64,000 nt of DNA. Source: Fulvivirga imtechensis AK7. GTDB lineage: Bacteria; Bacteroidota; Bacteroidia; Cytophagales; Cyclobacteriaceae. The position numbers and the translations under genes were made by a program. This document shows, one piece after another, positions 37,050 to 46,376 of the stretch. The stretch lies in NCBI RefSeq assembly GCF_000331535.1, contig NZ_AMZN01000039.1, positions 33,720 to 97,719 of the forward strand. Reading direction: 5' to 3'. Below the pieces are notes generated by a model. That model searched no databases. It saw only the letters and a list, made by a program, of their open reading frames with translations, and had not been told where the DNA came from. Within the stretch, counting starts at the first letter, position 1. Each line of letters opens with the position of its first letter.

Positions 37050-38021
37050 TCAAGCGGAAGGATCAATAGCTTCTGACCCTTTATTTCTTTTAAAAATACC
37101 AGTCACTCCTCTCACACCTGATTTGAGAGTGTTTTTACCAGCATTTTTTATTGCAGACATCACACTGGTGACTACCTTCCCGGAAGATTCGAGGACTAAG
37201 TTTTTCAATAAACCGGAGGCGGTAATGAATGAGTTCTTTCTAATGGTTTTGCGATCAGCTATATCCCACGAACCACAATAGCGCTGGGTTACAATGCCCA
37301 CTCTTAACGTCAGGAAAGCATTGGTGGAGCCCTCTAAAAGGCTATCAGTTATGATGTGTGCGGCATGGCCAATAACAGGGATAGACCTTCCCGGGCTGCG
37401 AAGCACGGCATTAATGATAGGCTCTACCTGCCGGGTAATATCGATTTCATCCAGCTCCGAAGCAATCAGGGCTGTAGCTCCCACATTGCCATAAAGCTTG
37501 ATCATGTCCCTGATGGATGGCCGCTGCCAATAAATATGGGCGACCCTCCAGATCATCCTGCTTTGCGTAATGAATACCGTCAGAGCATCAAGCTTACCGT
37601 TTTGCGAAATAGCGGTAGTTAAGAATACACTTTTAGCCGTCTGCTTGATGACGGTGTGTGCTTCCCTGTTTAGCAATTCCAGCGCCTGCTTCATGCCCTC
37701 TTCAGTAGCTATATCAAGGCCAGCCTTTTTCACCAGCCTATTTCTGGATAGTCGATATTTTAATACGGCATGATATTGAGCTTCCTCTTCATAATTGTCA
37801 GGAAAAGTAACTGACTTAGGCAACCTGGCGATCAAAACAAAAGGTATGAGCAACAACAGACAAACAGTGACACTGATAAAACCCGTAATCAGCCATGCCA
37901 GAGTTTCATTGACCGTGGTAAGGTTAGCATGAAAAGATATAATCTGATTGACGGCAAATAAAACAAAGCCCAGAATCAGGGCCAGCGAAACAAATATTCC
38001 TATCTTTTTTAATGTCTTCAT
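37050..38021 (-). CDS. DUF697 (YcjF-like) membrane protein
   Basis: This 323-residue protein has two N-terminal membrane spans (about 8-30 and 42-66). A cytoplasmic domain follows with DUF697-type features (KSVFLTTAISQNGKLDALTV, YGNVGATALIASELDEIDI, GRSIPVIGHAAHIITDSLLEG). DUF697 proteins are often paired with dynamin- or Era-like GTPases, but none is nearby here. The function is unknown. It converges with the pRiA4b/SEC-C gene. Confidence 0.8.
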   Translation of the reverse strand: MKTLKKIGIFVSLALILGFVLFAVNQIISFHANLTTVNETLAWLITGFISVTVCLLLLIPFVLIARLPKSVTFPDNYEEEAQYHAVLKYRLSRNRLVKKAGLDIATEEGMKQALELLNREAHTVIKQTAKSVFLTTAISQNGKLDALTVFITQSRMIWRVAHIYWQRPSIRDMIKLYGNVGATALIASELDEIDITRQVEPIINAVLRSPGRSIPVIGHAAHIITDSLLEGSTNAFLTLRVGIVTQRYCGSWDIADRKTIRKNSFITASGLLKNLVLESSGKVVTSVMSAIKNAGKNTLKSGVRGVTGIFKRNKGSEAIDPSA

Positions 38022-38097
38022 ATTGTTATATATCAGACAGAGAAAGCGGGTAAAAGGTTACGAAAAACTGGCTGAATTAAAGTTGGAAGAATCGATC

Positions 38098-39000
38098 CTA
38101 CCGATCAGGACACCTCCTGAACTCCAATTTCTGTCCCAAAGTGATAATACAATCCGCCAAATCGCCATGAGTCGTATATAGAATGCCTACGTCATGCATA
38201 AAGGTGGTTTCCGGATTATTGAGATGAAGTCGTTTGCCACGAGAATCAGATACATGCAATCCCAGTTCTTCAAAAAACAACCGTGTTGCGGCATAGTCCC
38301 AAATACTGCCCCCTCCTTTTAGTTTTTTAGGAAATTTAAAATAACAACCAGCACCAGAGTTCATTACCCCTAAAGCGTTTCTAACAGCCCCAAAGCCGGA
38401 GTGGTAGTGTATTCGGGCCTTGAGATGTGTTGCCCATTCATTCAAGTGGTTAGTAATTATTTGAAAATAATCTTCAGACTGGAAACTCCTGTCCATGTAT
38501 ACGTGTATGGTATCATTTGCAATCGTATTTGCGCGAGCGAATGGTTCGTCATTTAACCAGACACCCCATCCTTTAATGGATGTATAACATAACTCTAAAT
38601 CGGGCACATACACCACACCAATTACAGGATCTCCTGAATTTGTAATCAGTGCAATGGAAACAGCATAACCTGTCCGTCCTTCGGTAAAAGGAAGGGTACC
38701 ATCCATCGGGTCAATACACCAGAAATAAGATTTCTCAACTCTGGACTGATCGTCAGCACCCTCCTCTGCCAGTAATCCTAAACCATAGGACTGGATAGTA
38801 TTGTGTAAGCTTCTGAATATTATTTCCTGAGCCCTTACGTCTATATCTGTTACTATCCGAGAAGCCAGGGAATTACCACCCTCTTTGTGTGTTTTCGTAT
38901 TATATTTGGCAAACCGGGACTGTATATATTGGCCCGCTGCTAATGCTGCAGAGGTTGCTTTCCGGCAAAGCAATCTTAAATCCTTTTCCTGCAAAGTCAT
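38098..39000 (-). CDS. Inositol monophosphatase-family phosphatase
   Basis: This 300-residue protein shows the metal-binding motifs of the IMPase/FBPase/CysQ family: LAEE near 77-80, DPMDGT near 97-102, and WDYAATRLFFEELG near 232-245. Enzymes of this family remove phosphate from inositol phosphates, 3'-phosphoadenosine phosphates or sugar phosphates using Mg2+. Its start overlaps the kinase-like gene stop by 4 bp, so the two are coupled. That pairing suggests opposing or sequential steps on a phosphorylated small molecule, but the substrate is unknown. Confidence 0.87.
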   Translation of the reverse strand: MTLQEKDLRLLCRKATSAALAAGQYIQSRFAKYNTKTHKEGGNSLASRIVTDIDVRAQEIIFRSLHNTIQSYGLGLLAEEGADDQSRVEKSYFWCIDPMDGTLPFTEGRTGYAVSIALITNSGDPVIGVVYVPDLELCYTSIKGWGVWLNDEPFARANTIANDTIHVYMDRSFQSEDYFQIITNHLNEWATHLKARIHYHSGFGAVRNALGVMNSGAGCYFKFPKKLKGGGSIWDYAATRLFFEELGLHVSDSRGKRLHLNNPETTFMHDVGILYTTHGDLADCIITLGQKLEFRRCPDR

Positions 39001-39957
39001 TTGATTGTTAATTCGTCAATCACCTGCTGAGTCAGTCGCTTGCTATAATCATGCATCTTCCAGTGCCCCGGACTCCAACCATCAAGAAATCGATAGAAAT
39101 CCGCCCAGGCATAAGGGTATAATAAGCTCCATTCATCTTTAACCTGCTGATAATCAATCTTATTATCTAATGTTACTTCAAGTTGTTTGAAGTAATGACC
39201 GAGCAACTCACTTTCATGGATAGCAGAAGCTTCTTCATCGAAACAACTACTGATAAAATAAGCAACATCTTTCATTCCACACCCTTTTCCCACATACTGG
39301 AAGTCTACTGCTGCTACCGCGCTGGTTTCGCTAAAGCAAAAATTGGCCAGTTTAGCATCTCCATGAACGATTGTTTGATATTTGGCCCTTTGTAATCGAT
39401 CATCTATATCTTTCGCCGCATGTTTTAACGATACATTCTCCATGCGTTCCCATTCATCGGGGCGTGTATCCAGATGCCAGTAAGCACCTACCGGCCATAG
39501 CCCCAGGGGTGCTACTCCCATGAATCTGGCATGAAAATTTGCTAGCCAGGTAAGGCAATTTTTGGCATTTTCCAGGGTAACCTCATCCGGATCAAGGCGG
39601 ATATGGTATCCGCTTGCATTCAAATCCTCCATGATCAGCAATAGTTCGTTTCCTTTTACCACGGTGTGGTAGCTATGCGGGACTCTGCAAAACTCATTCG
39701 TCCGGCGGGCAAAGTCTTTATACCATCTCCTCTCTATTAAGCTTTCGCTGATGTGATAAAGGTGTATTCCAACCTCTTGGGTGTTTATTTCCATTCGGCA
39801 ATTGAATGTGTTTGACTATTACGCTCGGGTAGTTGCCACCCTCTAAAAAATAACGCTTTATCTCCCCATAACCACTCCACAGCGTTTGTACTGATTGTGC
39901 CCGGATGATGGTTGAAGCGCCAGTGGTCACAAGTATTTCCTTATGTAATTCCAACAT
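38997..39957 (-). pseudogene. CHK/EcKL kinase-like (aminoglycoside-phosphotransferase fold) gene with frameshift
   Basis: An N-terminal frame (39957 to 39718) reads SGYGEIKRYFLEGGNYPSVI and ends in HPRGWNTPLSHQRKL. The rest continues in another frame (RRWYKDFARR onward, ending 38997) with the kinase loop IVHGDAKLANFCF and AVDFQYVGKG. The break falls near 39720-39740 and is a net +1 shift. Repaired, it would be about 319 residues, near the family norm. The family phosphorylates small hydroxylated compounds such as choline or steroids. The downstream part could still start at 39794 but would lack the ATP-binding lobe. It is coupled to the IMPase-family gene. Confidence 0.72.
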
Positions 39958-40147
39958 ACAGGCTCAAAGCTGACTTTTTTTAATGGGATCAGCAAATTTG
40001 GATGGCTCACCGATTAAGGCTATGCTGAATGTTTTACATCACCGGGCTACGAATTCCAGAATTGGTGTGGTGGGACACATGCTAACTTTGCTGAGTATTA
40101 CTCTCGATGCGTGTTTTTGCTGTTGCGGAATCAAACAAGTTTTTAAA

Positions 40148-40168
40148 ATATTCTCTATTTTAGAATAT
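40148..40168. promoter_or_regulatory. Perfect inverted repeat over a start codon
   Basis: ATATTCT (40148-40154) and AGAATAT (40162-40168) form a perfect 7-bp inverted repeat. It ends on the first two bases of the ATG at 40167. It could be an operator or an mRNA hairpin masking the start of the small downstream gene. No regulator is identified. Confidence 0.35.
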
Positions 40169-40397
40169 GATAAAAATAGACTCCCAATACAAAGCCCTAT
40201 TACTTGAGGCGTTGGAAGATATGATGTATAAACTTTCACTTCAGTTGGATGAATTGAAAGGAGGACCTTTAGATCAGGAACGTAAGGCGCTTACACAAAA
40301 ACAGACCGAGGTGGAAAAGTTGCACATATTATTTCTATCTATCAGGAATAAAGGGGCAATTGACCAGTGTAGTGCATGTTATGATTTCAAATTTTAA
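40167..40397 (+). CDS. Small hypothetical coiled-coil-like protein
   Basis: This 76-residue frame encodes a charged helical protein (LLLEALEDMMYKLSLQLDEL, then ERKALTQKQTEVEKLHILFL) with a predicted coiled coil and two Cys near the C-terminus. The amino-acid pattern looks coding rather than random. I know no family for it and see no strong ribosome-binding site. It stands alone between the kinase remnant and a convergent membrane-protein gene. Confidence 0.45.
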   Translation: MIKIDSQYKALLLEALEDMMYKLSLQLDELKGGPLDQERKALTQKQTEVEKLHILFLSIRNKGAIDQCSACYDFKF

Positions 40398-40457
40398 CGC
40401 AACATAATAGAAAAAGAGGGTGAAATAGTAAATGAATTTAGTGGATCATCACACTAG

Positions 40458-40952
40458 TCAGCTAACTAACACCCTGCCATTAACCGTTTGCTCATAAAAG
40501 TGGTGTATATCAAACATTTGCTGGGCTCCAAGCTTTTGTCCGGCCTGGCTGGCCAGGTACAATAGCAATGCCAGCCCCCCTAATACGGGAATGCCCCAGA
40601 GCATAGAGGCATCCTTTCCTAGGCTCCATAAGCTAAAGCCCCATGCCCCGATAAAAAGCGCCAATAATCCTAAGATCACATATCCGAAAAAGAAAACGGC
40701 CCAGAGAGAGGGGTTAGGACCGTACAAGCCCCGTATAACCACATATTCGGCTTCTTGCTCGAAGGTTAAATGCAATTGTGGCGACCAAAAATGACGACCA
40801 TCAGGATGAATTCTGATGTAAATATGGCCTGGAAGGTACTTAAAAACGAATTGCTTTTCATTGGCTAAAGCCATTCGGATCTTTTGTTCTATATCTCCGT
40901 GATGTGCCTTGATGAGCTGTTTAAACCGGGGCCTAATTCTGAAACTTGACAT
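40458..40952 (-). CDS. Hypothetical membrane protein with two spans
   Basis: This 164-residue protein has a soluble N-terminal part (about 85 residues, with KYLPGHIYIRIHPDGRHFWSPQLHLTF). Two adjacent membrane spans (about 86-108 and 117-137) and a short tail follow. I do not recognise the family. The MITE-like copy B begins 11 bp upstream of its start codon and so replaces or carries its promoter. It is otherwise isolated. Confidence 0.7.
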   Translation of the reverse strand: MSSFRIRPRFKQLIKAHHGDIEQKIRMALANEKQFVFKYLPGHIYIRIHPDGRHFWSPQLHLTFEQEAEYVVIRGLYGPNPSLWAVFFFGYVILGLLALFIGAWGFSLWSLGKDASMLWGIPVLGGLALLLYLASQAGQKLGAQQMFDIHHFYEQTVNGRVLVS

Positions 40953-40963
40953 GGCGCACTTAA

Positions 40964-41133
40964 TTAGTGTCTCTAAGAAAACGTCAATGTATGCGTTACG
41001 CTCGCCCCAAAAATGCTCACGTACCTCAGTACGCTCCGCTTTTTGGGACTTCGTCCCGCCCTTTGGCGGGAACGTTTTCTTAAAGCCACTTAGAGTTTTC
41101 TTACAAACCTAATTATAATTAGTGTTTGTAAAA
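40964..41133. repeat. MITE-like element, family 1, copy B plus extra end
   Basis: TTAGTGTCTCTAAGAAAAC (40964-40982) and GTTTTCTTACAAACCTAA (41095-41112) bound an element nearly identical to copy A. It shares the inner palindrome around a CTTTTTGGGACTTCGTCCCG stretch. Immediately after it, TTAGTGTTTGTAAAAAC (about 41117-41133) is another terminal repeat in direct orientation. The two ends therefore sit back to back, as if a second copy had inserted and been lost. A 67-codon frame across it is spurious. Confidence 0.8.
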
Positions 41134-41228
41134 ACTACAATGACTTTTGTCAGTCATTGATGGTGAATCTGATATGGAGCTGCATTCGGAGAAGCTAAAA
41201 ATACTCCGCCACATCTCACTTCACTGTG

Positions 41229-41483
41229 CTATGTCAAAGGATGCGTTTTCAAATTACCCTGGACTCCGAATACAAGCGATTCCCGGCTACTTAAATTGCT
41301 ATTCTTAATGTACTTGTCCAGCTCATCGCGACTCTCCACATATGCAGGCTGATAATCATACTCGAATTCATCCCAAAGGACCAGCAGATAATGGTAGCCA
41401 AGATTGCTCTGCCTACCGTTTTCTAACCACGAATTAAAAAGCTCCTCATTCAGGGATTTAGGAAAATCAGAACCATCAAACAC
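41229..41483 (-). CDS. Small conserved protein, paralogue 1
   Basis: This 84-residue acidic protein shares a strong pattern with the gene at 43347-43598: GSDFPKSLNEELF, SWLENGRQSNLGYHYLL, WDE and ESRDELDKY. That marks a real conserved family, but I do not recognise it. The C-terminal 20 residues differ between the two. The pair flanks the AidB-like gene, both on the minus strand. No signal or membrane span is visible. Confidence 0.72.
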   Translation of the reverse strand: MFDGSDFPKSLNEELFNSWLENGRQSNLGYHYLLVLWDEFEYDYQPAYVESRDELDKYIKNSNLSSRESLVFGVQGNLKTHPLT

Positions 41484-41683
41484 AGAAAAGTATTATTTCA
41501 CTGAACTGATGGCAATTTAGATAACTGCATCTGACTAACCAAATTCGGGACTGGAAGATTGCTGGTCTTCTTTCCCGTGTTAGCATAAAAAAGGGAAGCT
41601 GTCTTAAATGAAAAGAATGATGCCCTTTAGTATTGTTATAAATGTTAGTATTTTATGACTGGTAACACTTTAAAAAATAAAAC

Positions 41684-43312
41684 ATGGAAACGCACGAGGT
41701 ATTCAATCAAAGTCCAATTCTTGAGGATATAAATCTTTTCGAAATTGACAAGCCACTGCAACTGATGCTAAAGCACTCTCATGCTGATTGGGGGTTGGCA
41801 ACGGTAAGGGATTACGGTAACATGGTAGGTACAAGGCAGATGATAGAAAATGGAAGGCTAGCCAATAAATACACCCCTGTGTTTGAGTCACATAACGCCC
41901 GTGGCTTCAGAATAGATGAAGTCGATTTTCACCCTGCCTATCATGAATTGATGACCCAGGGAATAAAGAATAGTTTACATGCCCTGCCCTGGGCTGAGCC
42001 GCAACCGGGGGCCCACCTTGTCCGTCTGGCATTGTTTTACTTGCATGCTCAAAACGAAGCAGGTACCTGCTGCCCAATCACCATGACATTCTCGTGCATG
42101 CCCGCCATACAAAAGTATCTCCCAAAAGCTGAAGAGTGGATACCACAGATCCTTTCAAGAGACTATGATCCTTCAAACAAACCCTATTTCGAAAAACGGG
42201 GATTAACCATCGGTATGGCCATGACCGAAAAGCAGGGGGGCTCTGATGTAAGGGCCAACACTACCGAAGCCAGGCCTGTCAACAAAAGTGGTTCCGGAAC
42301 ATTATATCAGCTAACAGGTCATAAATGGTTCTGTTCCGCTCCCATGAGTGACGCTTTTTTAACTTTGGCTCAAACAGCCCATGGAATCTCCTGCTTTTTG
42401 TTACCCCGGTGGCTTCCTGACGGCACCAAAAATCACTTCCGCATTCAACGGCTGAAGGATAAGCTCGGTAACCGTTCCAATGCTTCATCGGAAATTGAGT
42501 TTGATAGCGCTCAGGCATGGTTAATGGGCGAAGAAGGCAGGGGTGTATCTGTTATTTTGGAGATGGTCGCATTAACACGGTATGATTGTATGATTGGCTC
42601 TTCAGCACTAATGCGTAGAGGGCTTACGGAAGTGCTTCACCATATTCAACACCGAAAGACTTTCGGCCATTTTCTGGTCGACCAACCATTAATGCAAAAC
42701 GTTGTTGCGGATCTATGCCTGGAATCGGAAGCAACGCTGGCGATGACATATCGAACAGCGCTTTGCCTGGAAAATAGTGCAAAGGAAGAAGAAAAGCTGC
42801 TGCTACGGCTTTTAACTCCGATTGGGAAGTACTGGACTACCAAACGCAGTATCCCCTTTCTGGGGGAAGCCATGGAATGTCTGGGCGGAAATGGTTATGT
42901 CGAAAGTGGCGTATTATCACGATTATATCGGGAAGCACCTGTAAATGCAATATGGGAAGGTAGCGGTAATGTTCAATGCCTGGATGTAATTCGCGCGGTC
43001 ACAAGGTCACCAGCAGCATTAGATGCGTTAATTGGTGAATTAGGGTCTGCAAAGGGAAATTTGTCTACCTATGATAGCTTTATTGAAAAACTAAGTTCAA
43101 ATCATAATCAGTTATCTGAAAGGCAGGCAAGACATTTTGTAGAGCAGTTAGCAAAAGCAGCACAGGCAGCAGCGCTAATCAAATCAGGCCGGGATCATAT
43201 TGCAGAAGCCTATTGCCAATCCAGGCTAGAGGAAAATTCCGCAGGATGGATGTTTGGTAATCTCCCGGACTCCATTGATTGCAAGAAAATAGTTGAGGAT
43301 CATTTATTTTGA
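41684..43312 (+). CDS. AidB-like acyl-CoA dehydrogenase
   Basis: This 542-residue flavoprotein matches AidB in length (E. coli AidB is about 541 residues) and layout. The N-terminal region has the AidB-type start (NQSPILEDINLFEIDKPL). The FAD-binding middle domain includes GMAMTEKQGGSDVRANTT, and the C-terminal helical domain includes GGNGYVESGVLSRLYREAPVNAIWEGSGNVQ. In E. coli AidB is induced by alkylation damage and binds DNA. Family members may act as dehydrogenases on uncertain substrates. It is monocistronic, between the two small paralogues. Confidence 0.92.
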   Translation: METHEVFNQSPILEDINLFEIDKPLQLMLKHSHADWGLATVRDYGNMVGTRQMIENGRLANKYTPVFESHNARGFRIDEVDFHPAYHELMTQGIKNSLHALPWAEPQPGAHLVRLALFYLHAQNEAGTCCPITMTFSCMPAIQKYLPKAEEWIPQILSRDYDPSNKPYFEKRGLTIGMAMTEKQGGSDVRANTTEARPVNKSGSGTLYQLTGHKWFCSAPMSDAFLTLAQTAHGISCFLLPRWLPDGTKNHFRIQRLKDKLGNRSNASSEIEFDSAQAWLMGEEGRGVSVILEMVALTRYDCMIGSSALMRRGLTEVLHHIQHRKTFGHFLVDQPLMQNVVADLCLESEATLAMTYRTALCLENSAKEEEKLLLRLLTPIGKYWTTKRSIPFLGEAMECLGGNGYVESGVLSRLYREAPVNAIWEGSGNVQCLDVIRAVTRSPAALDALIGELGSAKGNLSTYDSFIEKLSSNHNQLSERQARHFVEQLAKAAQAAALIKSGRDHIAEAYCQSRLEENSAGWMFGNLPDSIDCKKIVEDHLF

Positions 43313-43346
43313 ATGTAAAACTTCCAGTTTATGTGATCCGGTTTTT

Positions 43347-43598
43347 TTAGATAACCCTGGACTCGGAGTATAAATCATAAGCAGCTACGAGCGTTTCCCG
43401 GCTGCTTAAATTTTGCTGTTTAGCATAGGTATCCAGCTCGTCACGGCTTTCTAAGTAAACCGGCTGATAATCAGACTCAACTTCATCCCAGATGATCAGC
43501 AGGTAATGATATCCGAGGTTGCTCTGCCGGCCATCTTCCAACCAGGAATCAAAAAGGTCTTCATTAAGTGATTTAGGAAAATCAGATCCACCGAACAT
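43347..43598 (-). CDS. Small conserved protein, paralogue 2
   Basis: This 83-residue protein is a close relative of the one at 41229-41483. It shares GSDFPKSLNEDLF, SWLEDGRQSNLGYHYLL, WDE, DYQPVYLESRDELD and LSSRE. It converges with the AidB-like gene and ends 34 bp from its stop. The function is unknown. Conservation across the whole length except the C-terminal tail suggests that both copies were kept for use. Confidence 0.72.
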   Translation of the reverse strand: MFGGSDFPKSLNEDLFDSWLEDGRQSNLGYHYLLIIWDEVESDYQPVYLESRDELDTYAKQQNLSSRETLVAAYDLYSESRVI

Positions 43599-43756
43599 AG
43601 GAAAAGTATTATTTATACAATAATAGACAACTACATCTGGCTAAGCAAATTAACAATTCTACTCTTCTTATCTCCGGAGTGTTGTTAGGCAGGCGTAGAT
43701 ACACAATAGCATTGGGTTCCGTTCCTGCCAAAACGTAGAGAATAGACTTCCGTCCC

Positions 43757-44707
43757 TTAAAAAGTAGGCGGCTTCGCATTTAGATCAGAATCCAGAAAGT
43801 CGGTGACCATAGGGATCAGCAAATCCGTCCGCTGCATCATGCCGATATGAGTTGTACCCGGCAAAATGGCTAGCCTGGATTTAGGCAGCCCATGGATATC
43901 CCCCATTTTGCCACCACCTTTGGCGCGAAACAGCTCCAGGGCATGTTCATACCGTATACCATCGGCATCTCCAAGGGCTATGAATACGGGGGCTTGGATG
44001 TTTTTTACATCCTCAGTCCAATCATAAGGCTCCAGGTCTATGCTCATGACCTTTTTTACAAATTCAGGGAAGCGGGCCGGGTCGTTGCCAAGACTGTCAT
44101 ATTGCTTTTCTATTGGTGAGCCCTTAAACATATCTGCAGTGATGGCGCCAAAGCTGGCCTCTACATCCGGCCACCAGCCATCATGGGCATAGGTGCCTGA
44201 CAAGATCACGAGTCTTCGTACCTGCTCCGGATGGCGCACTGCCACCTGAAAGGCTACTCCCCCTCCCATGCTGTATCCCAATATGTCGGCACTGTCTATT
44301 TTGAGGTGCATTAGCAGACCGGAAACGTCATCTGCCATGCCTTCGTAGCTAAGTTCACGAGAGATGTCTTTTGTGCGGCCGTGGCCTTGCATTTCCGCTA
44401 CTATTACTTTGCGGTCCTTGGATAACTCCGGGATGATGTGCGACCAGTTCATAGGTATGTTCATAAAAGAGCCGTGAATCAGTACAATAGGTTTACCCTG
44501 ACCATACACTTCGTAGTACATTTTTAAGCCGTTTACATCTGCATAACCGCTTTGGCCAGGCTGTGAATTCTGACTGGCAATCGTATCTTTTTGAGCAGTC
44601 AAAGGGTGTTGATCTTCCTTTGCAGTCGGTTGGCAGGACATTATCCCTGCTACTAGAACAATCAAAGTAATAACTGCTGAGACATTAGTTATGATGTGCT
44701 TATTCAT
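43757..44707 (-). CDS. Alpha/beta-hydrolase lipoprotein
   Basis: I prefer the start at 44707 (MNKHIITNVSAVITLIVLVAG), which gives a proper lipoprotein signal with a lipobox ending IMSC; nine more codons are open upstream. The 316-residue protein has the alpha/beta-hydrolase features. HGSFMNIPMNWSHI is the oxyanion region, GYSMGGG holds the nucleophile Ser, an Asp lies in LGDADGIRYEHAL, and the catalytic His is in GTTHIGM. The substrate is unknown (ester, lactone or similar). It lies apart from the DUF4386 genes upstream and is probably monocistronic. Confidence 0.85.
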   Translation of the reverse strand: MNKHIITNVSAVITLIVLVAGIMSCQPTAKEDQHPLTAQKDTIASQNSQPGQSGYADVNGLKMYYEVYGQGKPIVLIHGSFMNIPMNWSHIIPELSKDRKVIVAEMQGHGRTKDISRELSYEGMADDVSGLLMHLKIDSADILGYSMGGGVAFQVAVRHPEQVRRLVILSGTYAHDGWWPDVEASFGAITADMFKGSPIEKQYDSLGNDPARFPEFVKKVMSIDLEPYDWTEDVKNIQAPVFIALGDADGIRYEHALELFRAKGGGKMGDIHGLPKSRLAILPGTTHIGMMQRTDLLIPMVTDFLDSDLNAKPPTF

Positions 44708-44829
44708 ATCGTTTGTTTTTTTGTTATGATACAAATGTCGCGAACAATATCATGCCTCTTGAAGTGTATATGCGGCAATTGTGAGGGGTTAAAACGCCAG
44801 GTGTGGATACCAGGCTTCCTAATTTAGAG

Positions 44830-45534
44830 TTACACCATCCTGGTAGAATTGGTTCGAACACCCTTGATGAGAAACCAGAGCATAGTTAGTGGAAGACCCA
44901 CAAAAGTGAGCCTGGCGAATTGGCGAACCATCAAATAATCAGGTCGCTGCAGGAGGATATACGCACAAGCTTCGGCAACATATCCTATCCCGTTGATAAT
45001 GAGCAGTATGCCAAAAAACTTCGGAATAAAACCCGACCTGTTCACCAGCATACCAAAAGGAAGCAACCATAACCCCCAGAAGAGCTGGGATGCACCAATG
45101 CCGTAGCCATGCATGCGCAGCATAAAATAAGAAAACTCCTGCTTCTGGGTAAGATCCATCGATGAGGGTATTTCGCTTTTGAGAATCATAAGTGCTGCAA
45201 TGTGGAAGCACTCCACGATAAGCACTATTGGCACCTGTACAAGCACTGGTGTGACCATCAGTCGCGAAAGATGCCTGTTTACCGGATTAAAGAGGCGGTA
45301 GAGCATCAGCACCATAATGGCAATAAGCGTGGTGCTAATGAGGTGGCAGAGTATGCCGGTACGGTAAAGAAACTCATGTGAAAGCATGTTTTGAGCTGTG
45401 GCTGCCGCATCCTGACGCATAATAATCTTTGATGGCACATACCCCATGCCATAGACAGCCACTAATACCAGAATGATGTACAATATCCCCGCTAGCCTGG
45501 CGGTTTTAATGTTTGAATCAAGCGAGACTTCCAT
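44830..45534 (-). CDS. DUF4386 membrane protein 1
   Basis: This 234-residue protein has about six spans and the DUF4386 pattern: an N-terminal KTARLAGILYIILVLVAVYGMGYVPSKIIM, a middle LMVTPVLVQVPIVLIVECFHI, and GLWLLPFGMLVNRSGFIPKFFGILLIINGIGYV. The function is unknown. It is paralogous to the next gene upstream and to a fragment at the right edge of the window. The two intact copies lie 46 bp apart on the same strand, which suggests tandem duplication. Confidence 0.85.
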   Translation of the reverse strand: MEVSLDSNIKTARLAGILYIILVLVAVYGMGYVPSKIIMRQDAAATAQNMLSHEFLYRTGILCHLISTTLIAIMVLMLYRLFNPVNRHLSRLMVTPVLVQVPIVLIVECFHIAALMILKSEIPSSMDLTQKQEFSYFMLRMHGYGIGASQLFWGLWLLPFGMLVNRSGFIPKFFGILLIINGIGYVAEACAYILLQRPDYLMVRQFARLTFVGLPLTMLWFLIKGVRTNSTRMV

Positions 45535-45580
45535 ATTTAAGTACCGAAAAATTTTACAATTTGTTTTACCCTATTCTATG

Positions 45581-46330
45581 TCATGTCACATTTGTTTTTA
45601 GTTCTATTGCCGGGTTAGTTTGTTTTTTTATTCTGACACCAACAATTAAAAACCAGAGCATGATCACAGGTTCTCCCAGTAGAAGAGGAAAAGAGTATCT
45701 ATCAATCAGTATTTTGTACTCAGGAAACAAAATGAAAGTATATGAAGTGATGATGTAAGTTATGCCATTTACAATCAGATAAATTCCTATTATCCTTGGA
45801 ATGAATCCTGACCGGAAAACAAGTTGACCAAACGGTATTAGCCAGAGTCCCCAAAGTGTCATTAAAATGAAATTCCCATTACTACTCATCTTCAGTAATA
45901 ACATTGCAATAGAATGTCTTTCACCAGACACCATATCATTCATGATCTCACCTTTGAATATGATCAATGAGGTAATCCCAAGGATGTCAATAACAAAACC
46001 AACGGGAACCTGAATAATAACCAGCAGAGCCATAACACTGGCCAAATTCCTATTTACACCCTCAAACAGCTTATACTGTACCAGGGCCACAAACAAGAAG
46101 AGTATTATGCTCAAAATACTCAGTGCAATACTTGTCCGGAATAGCATTTCATTTGCCAGCATTCTTTCAGCTGTTGCGGTTGAATCTCCGGAAACAATTA
46201 TTTTAGATGGGACATAGATTAAACTAAAGGGAGCGAAAACCGCACTTATCAGGTACAGCACCCCTGCTAATCTTGCTGTTTTTTTTAAAGATCTGGCCTT
46301 TGCCTGAGTAATTACTTCATTGATATACAT
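45581..46330 (-). CDS. DUF4386 membrane protein 2
   Basis: This 249-residue paralogue of the downstream gene has the same landmarks (KTARLAGVLYLISAVFAPFSLIYVPSKII, then LWGLWLIPFGQLVFRSGFIPRIIGIYLIVNGITYI). It follows the FtsX-type permease gene by 46 bp in the same direction and may be in that operon. No enzymatic motif is visible. Confidence 0.85.
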   Translation of the reverse strand: MYINEVITQAKARSLKKTARLAGVLYLISAVFAPFSLIYVPSKIIVSGDSTATAERMLANEMLFRTSIALSILSIILFLFVALVQYKLFEGVNRNLASVMALLVIIQVPVGFVIDILGITSLIIFKGEIMNDMVSGERHSIAMLLLKMSSNGNFILMTLWGLWLIPFGQLVFRSGFIPRIIGIYLIVNGITYIITSYTFILFPEYKILIDRYSFPLLLGEPVIMLWFLIVGVRIKKQTNPAIELKTNVT

Positions 46331-46376
46331 AAGGATAACTATATTTTAATATCCGCGTTTGAAACGCCAGATCCAA

